A stretch of DNA of 64,000 bases from Tribonema minus (Eukaryota > Sar > Xanthophyceae > Tribonematales > Tribonemataceae), in the NCBI GenBank assembly GCA_017506865.1, contig JAFCMP010000539.1, positions 248,001-312,000 of the forward strand, given 5' to 3'. The position numbers and the translations under genes are program-made. Positions 32,901 through 44,900 of this stretch are shown here, piece after piece. Position 1 is the first letter of the stretch, and each line of letters begins with the position of its first letter. The notes under the pieces were generated by a model, which saw nothing but the letters and a program-made list of their open reading frames with translations, was not told where the DNA came from and ran no database searches.

Positions 32901-35900
32901 GGAGCTGCTCCCGCACTTTGAGTCCGTATACTGTGGTGACACTGCCCCAGAGATGCGGGTGGAGGTGAACGGTGAAGCTCGCATTATCTGCTCCCACCTA
33001 GGGTGCCAGCAAGGGGACCCTCTAGGGCCGCTGTACTTTGCAGTGGCAGCGGCCTTCCTACTCTTCTACCCTGATGGAGTGAATGCGACGCCCGGCAGTA
33101 TGCCGGCCTACGGCCACAGCACAGCGGAACCGCCAGCCCCGCACTGCGCTTTCCTGGATGACCTCAACGTGCTGCAAGCTGCCTACTTTGACGATGCAGC
33201 GGCCGCTGGGGTGGCAGAGGTGATCCGCCGGCTGGCGGCAGGGGGCCTACGCGTTCGACCAGACAAGTCGCTGGCCATCGCCATGCGCGGCACAGTGTTT
33301 GATGAAGCGGCCAGAGCACGCCTGCGCGCCCTTGACATACCGTTTGTGGACGCCACCATGCCAGAATCCAGTCAGGGCTTTACGTCGGTCGGGGTACCGG
33401 TAGGGCACCCAGCCTATGTGTACGCTGCCATGAGCAAGCATCTTGTCGATGCAGGGACATGGCGATTGTCGTGGCAGCTAGCTGGAATGGCGCGGCATCA
33501 CCTACAGGCAGCACAGTTCATTCTACGCAGGTCACTGACGAAGCGCATGGGCTTCTTAGCTCGGGTCGTTGACACGGCTTTGAGTGAGACATGGTTGCAC
33601 GCGTTTGACGGGTTCTGTGCATGGACGCTCGAACGCATGCTGCATCTGCACGGCTGCTCTACCGCGGCAGCCATGAAGTCACACCTGCTGGCCGCCTGCA
33701 CTGCTGGTGACAATGAGGAAGCCAGCAGTGGCAGCGTGCTGGTATTGCCGCGCTTGGGCCCGCCAGAACTCACGGACATCGCAGTGCCACTGCGGGCGTC
33801 ACGGTTGCCGGAGCGACGAGGCGGTCTGGGCATGCCGCTTTTGGGGCTACTGGCACCAGCCGCATACACGGCCCAGGCATGCACAACACTGAGGCCGGCA
33901 ATAATTCATGCCACTGTGGCAGCAGGGGCCCTGAGGCTCGGCACTGACGAACACGGCGCAGTCACCTGGTTCGCGCAGCACTCATGCGCAATACGCGAGG
34001 ACCAGGGACTGCCGCCAATCATCGAGGCCGTGCGACGCTCTACGCGAGCGCTGACAGCTGATGGCGGCGAAAAATCACGCACAGCTGTGGCCGAGCAGCT
34101 CCCAGCATCGTTGCTACGGTGGGCAGCAGATACGACGGCCGCAGCGTCGACGCTCCCCACTGCGGTGCAAGCGATCTACGCCGCAACTGCCGTCACGGAG
34201 ACAGTGACCACTGAGCCAGCCCCACACACCCACGGCATTGTGCCTGGCGCCGAGGCGGCCGCTGCGGCGGCGACCGTACCTGGCCCTCAAGCCGCTGCCG
34301 CGGCTGCCCCTTCCACGCCCGCTAAAACACAAACTAGCGCGGAAGAAAGCAGCTGCAGCGGCGGGCAGGAGGACGACGACGACGACTGGGAGGCCTATGC
34401 TGACGAGATCTGCAGGAAGGTAGTGCCCCGCCGCCGGCGCGGTCACTTCACGCACGGACTACAAGCCGGCCTTTCAAATGTTCTTCGACGTCAATATGAG
34501 GATTGCCTGGTGGAGGACCTAGAGGCTGCCTCGGCTGGTGCCGTGGGCAAGCCGACGCAGGCTGCACCTATTGGTGACTCGCGCGACACCAGCCGCCGCC
34601 GCCAACAGGCTAGCGCACGGGTCCTGGCGCAGCTGCGCAGCCAGCGTGCGTCCGGGGCAATGGCGTGGATGAGCGTGCCACCCACTGCCAATGACCGCCC
34701 GGGTGCGGCGCCCATGTCCAGTATGGCAGCAGCCACGATGATTTTGATTGCGATCTTCATAGACGGGTGGGGCATACAGGGCGAGGTGTGCCCATGGCGG
34801 TGCAGTGATGTGAGCCCCACCTCCACGCATGCGATCAGCTGCCCCAGCCAGCACATACGGGGGCACAACGCGACACACACTGCCCAAAAGCGGTGCCTGC
34901 AGCGCATCTTGAGACAGCACCATGTCTCTATTGTCCGCAATGAGGACGCTAGCGTCTTCAAGGTACCGGGGTATCGGGCGGACACAGTCATTGACCCAGG
35001 GTGTCTGCACTTTAGCAGTGCATACCGTAACAAGGGAATAGTGCTAGACACAAGTGTGCGCGCGCCCACAGCGAGCTCGTACCTGACAGGCAAAACAAAT
35101 GCCTCGAACACGGACGGCTATGCTGCTGGGGTGGGGGAGGACGCGAAGGTCAAGCACCACACCGGCACCTTGACGTCATCTTGGGCTTTTGTGCCATTCG
35201 TAGGGTTGGCACATTGCGTATATTTGGATTTTGCATACCCGCATATATACGTATTTTTGGCGTACAATACGTATATACTGCGTATATTAGCGTATCTGAC
35301 AAAGCCAAATCTCGCTACGACGACTTGTCGTCTTTAGATTTCTCTGAAACCAGGTGCATTCGAACGGGCTCAGGGTGCTGATTACAGACATGCAGACACT
35401 AGAAATAATTGCCTTCATAAAGTGTCATCAGAGCAACACTTGAAGTGTGGGATTTTCTTGAAGTTGGCCGAAATGCCAAAAGAAGCTTGGTTACGGCCTG
35501 AGTGCGCCGACCGCATGGTGCCGCTGAAAAGCTGCGCCTCGTCAGAGGGCAGCGTGTCTGTCAGCATGTGCAGCGACTCCCTTCCCATCGTCCTCTTCCA
35601 CATCACCGACAGAACAAGCCGTGAAGGCTCATGCAGGCTCTGCTGGCCAGGTGCGAAGCTGCCTGAGCCACTGAATTGCCAAGTTCAGGCTGTGCAGGCG
35701 CCTTCTGTGGCTTGAGACCACCGCTCAGCCCTGCCTTTCCGCTTCTGGCCCCCAGATAGCCCTAGCCACCTTACCCTTGGCATGCGCTGGGCCACAGGCA
35801 GCGCTCGTGAGCACCACAGCGGTGCAAAAGCGTATACGCGAATATACGCCCCGTTTCGGCGTCCACGCGTATATATACGCGTATGTACCAATATACCGTA

Positions 35901-38900
35901 TATATACTATCTACGCACGTGCCAACCCTAGCCATTCGTGCAGGAGTCGTACGGACGGCTGGGCAAGCAGACAAGCCTTTTTGTTAAGGAGTTGGCAATG
36001 CACTCAGCACTGTGCTCAGGGGGGGGGAAGGCAGATGTGTTACGCAAGGCCGGGTTAGCTAAGCGTCAGATCCTCATTGAGCTGAGCATATCGCTGGCGC
36101 GGGAGTTGGCGGAGCGCGTCATGGCGTACACACGTGGAGCGCGAATGCTGGGCTGTGTTGCGGCGCCGGTATCCAAGCTCCTAGGGCACAGCGCAGACTA
36201 GGCTGCTGCGTTGACGCAAGCTTTTCGATTGCATAGGCAACCCGGCCTCCCTTGGGCCTTTATAAATACAAGTCCATACGTACTGAGACATGCAGAAACC
36301 CATAGCTAGCGGGACCCAGGTGCCAGCACTAATGCCATCACCACCCACAATCTGGTTCACTGATTGCTTCGTTTAGTTGTAGCGCCTTAGTAAAATCGCA
36401 ACCGCTGCAGGCTCTAGAGGGCCTGGAGCTTTCACATGGACAGCCGTATATTATCTATCAATCAAGGTTGTCGTCAACTCACAAGACGATTGCGGCTCCT
36501 GAAGAGCTGCTTACCTGCAGGTGTGGCCGGCGGAGGTAGGGTGGTATACCACTGGGTAACTGCAACAACACAAAAGGCCAAAATCACAACAAAACAAGCG
36601 TGAGATAGCATGTTGCAGAGCAAACACGGTGGAGCAGGTTGCTTCACCACCACGTGTCAACTTGAAATGATCAGTGAGAGCATCACGCTCTTCACCATGC
36701 ACAGAAAAGCAGCCCCTTGCTAGGGCCACATGCCATGCACATGCAAGCCGATGAACGTCGTAGGTTCAGGGTTGGGGTCAGGGTCAGGTCTTCGAGTGCA
36801 GGAGGCGTGTTGACATGCTAGCCTAACTATATATTTTTCACATCAGGCAAGAGCTACATGGAACGTGCACATTGACATGGTGACCTGATGTGTGTGAGCT
36901 TGAGTCATTTTTCTCATGCTACGATGGTGAGGCATTTGGTCAGGGGACATCGGGCTGTTACACGGGCATCGCCTCACAAATGCTACTTTGTAAAATTATT
37001 AATTCTTGCTCAGGGCCCAAAAAGCCTAGTTGGTGGATGTCCCGCAGGCTACCAGAATGTACATGCATCGTGTGTACGTACCTTACAAGGTGCTGCTGTT
37101 ACTTCAAATAGTGATATGGTAGCAGAAAGAGCAGCAATGCTTACCTGGCGTGCTGTGCAGGCCAGAATGTACAGGTATCTGTGTGAACAGTCTTATAAGC
37201 GCTGCTTTTTACTGCAAGTAGGTACTTCAAGTAGTAGGAAGAGGATGCGTACCTGGCGCGCTGTACAGGCCAGAATGTGCAGGTATCGTGTGTACGTGTC
37301 TTACAAGCGCGACTTTGTACTTCAAGTAGTCACTTCAAGTAGTAGAAACAGTAGCAATGCGTACCTGGCGCGCTGTACAGGCCAGTGTATTTCGTGCTGA
37401 CTGCGACGCAGTTGAGCTGCGTCAGCTGCTTGATGTCGACATCGGTGGCTGCTGCATACACCGCTGCCCCCTGCGCAACGGCCGTGCCCTGCAAGACAGC
37501 ATCACAGCGGCAACACGCACACACAACCTCATTCATACCGTAGCTTCACATGGTCGTCGTTGTGGGGCACGCAAAAAAACCTCGTGTATTGAGGCACATG
37601 GCTTCACACAATGAGGTGGAGCAGGTTGTGCAATGCCTTCATGCGCTTTTGCGCCTACACGGGTCAGGGAGAGCAGTAGGACCACCTGCAGTGATACTGT
37701 TGAAGTATGTGAGTGCCTTCACTGCCTCAATGCCGTCGTCCCCCATTTGCGTGCGTATTGCTACTTTCAGCACCATCTGACTTCGACACATTGTCGGTCA
37801 ACAGAACCCACATGACAAAGTGGATGACATTGACATTGGCGGTGATTCATCGCAGCGCAGATGCCTTTACATGGGTCAGCTCCTGACATGTGTGAACTGC
37901 GCTCTTGACAGGCACAACCTTCACTCGAAGCGCCATGAGGTCTTCAAGTTCCCGCTTTGCGGTACTTGTGGACATGCTTTGAGAAAATTGAAGTTCACGT
38001 TCAACAGTACTGATAGCATGCGACAGGTTCAGGCTTACCGTCACCACAGCGGTGCCGTCGGCGGTGCAGAAGATCTTTGTGTCCGCCGCCACGCCAATAG
38101 ACACGCGCGCTGTTGCCAGCGCGTGCGCAGTGTCGACACCGCCAGCGGGTGTAACTACCAAGGACAGGCACATAAGAAATGACAGCAGCGCATGACAGCT
38201 TAGGGTTAGGGTTCGCGGTAGCAGTGGCGTTGGGTTGCCAGGACGGCATGTATACTAACCCTAACCCTAGTGTGCTCTGTGCCAGCACCGCCGGCACAGT
38301 CGATTGCTGCAGTGGCAAGTGCATCAAGCGCACTGCGGCATCGTCTTTACGCAGGATGTAGGGTAGGCAGCCAAGTGTCATACACTGCATCTTCTTCTTT
38401 GCGTGGGGCAATTAAACGTCAGTAACATCATGGACCGGTTTTTTGGTCATGCGCTGTCCCCGCAAAAAAACTGGACAGAGTGTACACACACTCTCACCTA
38501 TGGGGGCAGCAAGGGGCGGCGGTGGTGCGAACCACCGGGTGACGACTGCTCGGGGCACAGAGCAACAGCAGCAACAAGGAAAGAGACCAGGATCAGTTTT
38601 ATAGCTGTGCACAAGGCCGCCTGAAGTTGAGGTGACGATTTATCAGGGTCACAATGTATGTGAAGGCGAGATGGTCATGTCACAATGCTCAGGGCTGTAG
38701 CTGCCTCGCCTGACGTGCTAGCAGAGGGAGCTTGGTAACGTACTTCAAAGTATGTATGCACACCTCTAGTACTGTGAGTACATGCGTGTACTTCAGAACT
38801 ATGTGACAGCGCAAAGTGCCACCATTGTGCCAGAGGTAGACGGCCCAGCAGCCCAGCAGACACAACTCAGCCGAGCAGACAACTCACAAGAGCATGTGTT

Positions 38901-41900
38901 GCCAACAGAAGCGGCAAATGAGGAATACGATGCGAATGTCTGTCTGAGGTGGCACTTCACAGTGCGCACCAAAGGACTGTACCTCAACATGTGCTACGCT
39001 CTGCCCTGTCACTGTGTATGACATGCATGATCTTCATATTTGAAGTATCACACGCTCAGCGTGCTCGCTGCCACGCTCACCTGGCGTGCTGATCATCCCC
39101 GCCGCGCTCTTGGCCACACAAGCTTACTTCATCATCCAATCACCATACATTGAAATAATTGGCAAGCATCGACGAGGCTCAGCATTTCAGCACTCCTGGC
39201 GCTTGCTCACTCTCGTTGATTGCACGACTTGGTTTGGGGTTAGGGTTACAGATAGGGTTGGTCAGGGTTAGGGTCACCACGCATGGTACTCTGGTACTGC
39301 AAGTTGGACGCTCACCTGGCGTGCTGACCATGCCCTCCGCGCTCTTGGCCACGCACGTGAACGGCACCGACTTGGTTACCGCGACGCTCGTCGTCAGGCT
39401 GTAGGTAGTGGCTGCCGCAGCGATGGTATTGCCCTAACACGCAAGCGCGCACAAATACAACGGCGCAGAATACACGTGCGATAAGAGTGAGGTGTAGTGC
39501 ACAGGTCAGAGTCAGAGTTGAAGTTTGTCCAGCAGCGTGGTCTTGGAGTTGAAGTCTGGTCCAAGGACGACACGTAATTACTCCATGCAGCGTGCTGCAA
39601 TCAACGAGCAGAGCCGCACACGGCGCATCATATATGCCACCACGTGCCGAATGCCTCCAAGTCTTGGAATGTAAGGCTGCAGACCATGTCCTGGGCAGAC
39701 TTGAGAACGTCTCGCCCCATTGGGATTGATCGCAGTGCCATGTGCTTGCCGGATGCAGTGCTGGGCGCTTCAGCATGATGCGGAGCACTGCCACATTTCA
39801 CAGCACACAGTGCTCAACAACATCACTGTTGGCATACGCCCCATGATCATTGCACCTTGAAGAATTCACCGGCGGTCCAGAAGGCAAGGCAGTATTGGCC
39901 TTTGACCCTGTACGTTCACTTCAACGGGGTTAGTTGCCCGTGCAGTCAGAAATGCACGACATTGGGTAAGGTTAGGATTGGGGTTAGGCTGAACCCTAAC
40001 CCTGACCCTAGGTGGTGCCACCCATCCGTTTCTGTGCTGAGGTTTCAATGTCAGGTCTTGTGCTCAGGGGCAATCGTAGAGCATACGCACAGGATCCTGC
40101 AAGAAAGGACATTTTTATCTCTGGCAAACACGTTCTAAAAGTACTCAATGAAGCCTATATCCTGCTAGCAATCAAACGATGGACTGCAACAATGGCTCAC
40201 GGCCTACATCGATATCTAATGTCGCCCTGAGGACGCAGCAGTCAGCGGTGTCATCTGAACATGGCCACCTTGTGCACTTCATGTATTGAAATCATGTAGG
40301 TCCAGTTTTGCGGGCTTCATCTTACCACTGCAGCCATCGTCCCGTCAAAGGTGCAGGAGACGGTGGTGCCAGTTGCCACGGGAACCACCGCCATGAGCGT
40401 CTGCGATGCGGTAGCCTCCTTGTCGCCGCCGGCCGGAGTCACTGCGTGAAGTTCAACAGCAAACATCAAGTTTTGCAGAAGTTCAGTAATGAACATCAGG
40501 TTCTTGCACAAGTTCAACAAATCGCAACACGTACACAGGTGTTGTGCAAGTCTCCCTCAGCGCGGTGTGATGCCGAATATGAGTTACGGGGAATGAATCA
40601 AAGCTTGGCTCTAGTCTCACCCTTAGAGCCATTCTGTACGGCTGTTGCGGCCATGAATTTCTGGTGTGATTCACGAGCCAGCATTCCATACGACAAAAGC
40701 GATGCAGTTCATTCAACGTGACCTGCGTCAGAGGTCACTGACGACACAGCGCATGCTACGACGCCACAGCGGTGCTGCTGGCACTATCAGCATTCCCACA
40801 GGCCACGGCACGCGCAACGACTGCAGCGCAAGCCTCTGTGCCTCGCCAACGAGTGCCTGGCGTACGCACTATGTTCAGCCGCGCCGTCTGATTGGCTGAA
40901 ATGTTCTCGCACTTCTTTAATCACGCTATGTTTCCTTCATCGAGCCTGAAAGGTCGTCGTGAAAGTCACGACCTGATCTGCCGCTTTTCATGACCACCGC
41001 CACTGTTTTTCATGATATTTCACGCCAACTTGGGACGTACAGAGTGGCAGTTACCCCAATTCACTTCAATCATGAAGTCGAGCTCAAGCGATGCACCAGA
41101 AAAACAGCAGGCTGCGTCATGCTTCTGCAATGTAACAGCTACACGATGTCAACATTGATATTCCATCCCAGTACAGCTCATGTCATCCATGTTCACAGTC
41201 ATGTTGATGTTATGTTCAGATTCATGATCTCATTCATGGTCGTATTCACGTTCATGTTGATGTTATGTTCAAATTCACGATATCATCCATGTCCTCATAG
41301 TGTGATACCAATGTACTCACATGCAGGTGGCGCGGGCGCAGGGGGGAGCTTGTAGAAGACGGTCACTGCAATGGGTTTGGACAACAGCAGCAGCGCTCGA
41401 TAAGCAGGTGACATTGATGCACATTCAATGCAGGGATGCACTGCATAAACTCGAAGTTCTGCTGTTAACATATGAATGGAATGGTATGTGCATGCTGCAC
41501 GTATATGCGCATGGAGCAGTAACTGGAAGCCCGTAGGTATGTATGTATGTGCATTGTGTTCTTGAGGGTAGGCGGCGACAGCGACAGAGAGTGAAAAGAT
41601 TGTGACAACACAATGCTAAGAAAGGCACCAAGGGCCCAATCCTGCATGCACTACAAACACCAAAAATTTCAAGTGCATATGCAGGCGCGCTCACTCTGCA
41701 AGGAGAATAGCAAGGGCTGGTCGGTGGGCTGCGATGCAAACAGAACAGAGCTGATGCACCGGAGAAACCTGCCTCAGCTGCTCACGTACGTGTGTGTGAG
41801 GGTAAAATAACGCTAACATGTAGCCCTGACCCTCCCACGGAACCCATGGAGCACCATATGGGGTGCCAGATACCGCTCTTGCTTTCTGCTGCCTTCACAC

Positions 41901-44900
41901 TTCACTCTTAGACTTGTACTTGTAAAGTAAAGGCCCCAAGGGAAGCCGGGAGTCCCACATCATAGCGTTTGATCTTCTGCAGCAATCTAGTCGGCCCTGC
42001 GCAGAATCTTTCGCACACCTGGAGTGAATTTGTTTTCCAGCAGTTCACGCTGTACCGTGTACACGAAACAAACTTCACGGTGCGTGACCGCGTGCCAATA
42101 TAGACTTGCACAACGCAGCAAGCAAACCCCTGATGCCATGGGCGACTTTTCGCGTCGACAAGTGCATTAATAGCGCCTGCACGCACCTGGCATGCCAATG
42201 GCCCCCACTGCGCTCTGCGCGACACAGTTCAGCTGCGTGTCGCCATTGATGTCCATGTCGCCTGCCTCCGTGTGAGCAATGGCGCTGTCGGAGATGCCGG
42301 CGTCCTGAGGGTTGGGGTTAGGGTTAGGGTTAGTGATAAGGTTAGGGTTAGGGTTGGGTTAGGGTTAGGGTTAGCTCTAGTGTTAGGCTTGAGGATAGAC
42401 AAGAAACAAAACCTTTTTCAATAAATTCCGGAGCTAGTAGATCACACTACTTGGCAGAGCAGCAGTGGAATGGACAGCGGCACAATGCAGGTGAGCACGA
42501 AGCAATTGCTTCCACTCACCGAGAGCAGATTCGTCATCCCAGTGGTGCAGAACACGGTGGTACCCTTTGCAACTGCAATGGTGACGCTCATAGCCTTAAC
42601 AGCAGTTGACGCTGTGTTGCCGCCAGTTGGCGTCACTGACAATGGAAGCGACAAAAGGCAGGCGCAATATGCAGCAATGAGTAGTCAGCCCGCTGTGTCA
42701 GCAATGCGTGCACTACGTGCAGCCACAGTGCTCTGTACTAGAAGCATTGCCCCAGCAATATGGTACTTTCATTGAAGCAACAGCCTGTCCTGGGATTGCT
42801 GCCTCTGCCAAATTGGATTTGCAGCCATTGCCATGCAGGCAGCTGCGACAAAGCTTCATGCAACGTCCATTGCAGTTACTGTCTCCGCGGCTTTACAAAA
42901 TACTCTGTGGTAGCCGCTTGGGGCAGGCGGCAGCTTGTGGTCATGTAGCCTAACCCTACCTCGCGTCCTATTCAAGCACACAAAATTGCCAATGCGCAAA
43001 GCAGCTCTGTACTTCAAGCACGGCACGTGGCCTTGCAAGAATTCGCACTGTGACACAGCGCGCATGAGCAGATACTCTGTAGGTAGGTAGGTATACCTTG
43101 CACCTACTTGATAGGGTTTCCGCCCCTTGAGCGGAACTCATTGAAGCACAGCACGCTCGTGGTCATGTGGCTATGTGCCAGGTTACGCAAGCCTTCTGAA
43201 CCTGATTTCAGCAGCATGCACACCGAGCACTGCATTCAATCATGCGACATTGTGCCCGGCTTGCGCTGAGGGAACGGGAACTTACGTGTGGGTTCTGCGG
43301 GTGGAGGAGCCACCTTGTACCAGCCTCCCACTGCAACGGAGAATGCATACAGTACAACTTGAGGTCAGATCAGTACAGACGCTTTGAAGTTTTCGAAAGA
43401 CACGTGTACATTCTGGTGGCAAGCTGGACCTCTACCATCTGCCGCTTTTCGCACCCTCAGCGACAATTGATTCACAGAAATACAGACAAAGCACAGAGTT
43501 CTGGCCTCCCTCGATCGAGGCCTTCATCCGGCCTCCCTTGAGGCCTTTACCAGGCCTCCGTTGAAGCCTTTATTCATAAACGCAGGGCCAAAAGTACAGC
43601 TTAAACTATGCATGAAGGCTGAAGTTGAAGTTATTGGGCTTGGAGTTGCTTACCGATGTCAGTCAGCGCCCCGTTGTGACCCTGGGCGACGCACTGGACA
43701 GTTATGAGTCTGAGTTGTGAGTCTGAGCTGCTGCGAGTCATGAGGGCCAAAGTTGAAATTGTTGGGCTTGAAGTTGCTTACCGACGTCAGTCAGCACTCC
43801 ATCAGAACCCTGGGCGACGCACTGGAGGTTCATCGTCGCTGTGACCTTCATGCTGTCCGTCGCGTCAGCCGCAGTGGCGGTGCTGGTGACAGTGGGAGTC
43901 TGCCAGGAGTGATGAAAAATGGCAAGTTCATCAGTTCAAGATTGATCACTGATAATCATGAGATGGCATGGAGTGCTTGAAGTTCTGGTGCAAGGGGAAT
44001 TGTCGGTACTCTCCCATGCACCACGCACTTGCGTCTTCATTGTCTAAGGAGTGCACACAAAGATTCGCACTGTTCTGTTGCAGCGTGCGCACGGTACACA
44101 TTCTGTGCTCTGCGACACATGCGCGAATGTGCCTTGAACTCAGCAAACGCCGAAGAACCATGCTGCGTCTCTGCTGACGTCACTTTACTGTGCACAGTTG
44201 TGAAGCGCAGCGTCTGATGTGCCAACGTACACACACGCGCATTTGATACAACATCACAAGTCTCAACGTACACACGTGTGCATATGTACAATACAGCATC
44301 ACTTTCAAGGTCTATGCTACTCACGTTAATGAAGTCTGTGCTTCCATCGGTGGTGCAGTACACCACTGTACCGTCCACCACGCCAATGGTCACGCTCACG
44401 GCCTCCACCGCAGTGTCCGTGCCCGCGCCGCCACTGGGGGCCACTGCAGTGAGGTTTTGAAAAAGGCGCTGAGGTTCACATTGGGGTTATGATTGGGTCA
44501 AGGTTGGGGTTGATGACGTGCATATCATTTCAGCCGTTTGACGTCACTATAATCAGCATGTCACAAGGCTTATGGCAACTTTTGCACAACAGGCGCTTCA
44601 GCAGACTGAATGTAGGGTTAGGGTTAGGGTTAGGGTTAGCATACGGAAGCTCACAGGATGACACACACTACAGAACTGAAAGCTCCCAGCGTCTGGCCTT
44701 TGTGGTGCTCCTGGCTTTACCACTGAGCTAACAAGCTTGTGCACTCTTGCTAACAAGCTGGTGCACTCTTGGCAGGGCAGCCGTCCCCTTCTGGGGTGCC
44801 AGGATACCACACCTTATTTCTGATCTTTACTCATCTGTACTGCAGGACGCCCTTGCAACGACAAGTGATCGGACACTGAGCTGCCCTGAACTGCTCATGC

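Larger units (their letters stand above)
32083..36201 (+). pseudogene. Retrotransposon ORF copy 1: reverse transcriptase plus restriction-like endonuclease, broken by a hAT insertion
   Basis: The frame contains reverse transcriptase motifs in order: A at LDCENAFNSVD (near 32830), B at GCQQGDPLGPLYF (near 33003) and C as FLDD (near 33150), with FLDD replacing the common YADD/FADD but keeping both Asp. A Pro/Ala-rich and acidic linker (DDDDDW near 34375) follows. Near 34783 there is a Cys-Cys-His-Cys cluster (CPWRC, then THAISC), followed by GYRADTVI and GIVLDTSVRAP, which fit the restriction-like endonuclease of R2/CRE/NeSL elements. The 5' end, including any N-terminal DNA-binding domain, is missing. 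The frame runs into the hAT element and stops there; host-element sequence resumes at 35939 and ends at 36201. Confidence 0.88.
32083..36279 (+). mobile_element. Non-LTR retrotransposon copy 1 (R2-type endonuclease class), 5'-truncated, in an intron of the large gene
   Basis: Flanked by the 10-bp duplication GTACTGAGAC. The reading frame is open up to the 5' junction (EVTAQV before the first listed codon), so the element is truncated within its ORF, as expected from incomplete target-primed reverse transcription. The 3' end after the stop at 36201 is a ~78-base tail ending TACAAGTCCATAC with no poly(A). It is inserted antisense to the host gene. A 730-bp hAT element interrupts it at 35201. 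Confidence 0.9.

Noticed and set aside
34491..35111. Minus-strand open frames inside the retrotransposon copies (also 49545-50165)
   Set aside because: They are opposite-strand shadows of a GC-rich coding frame; their conservation between copies simply follows from recent duplication.
32098..35337. Long open frame of over 1000 codons as a host gene
   Set aside because: It has reverse transcriptase and endonuclease motifs, target-site duplications and a second near-identical copy in the window, so it is a retrotransposon ORF. Its last ~45 codons are read-through into the hAT element.
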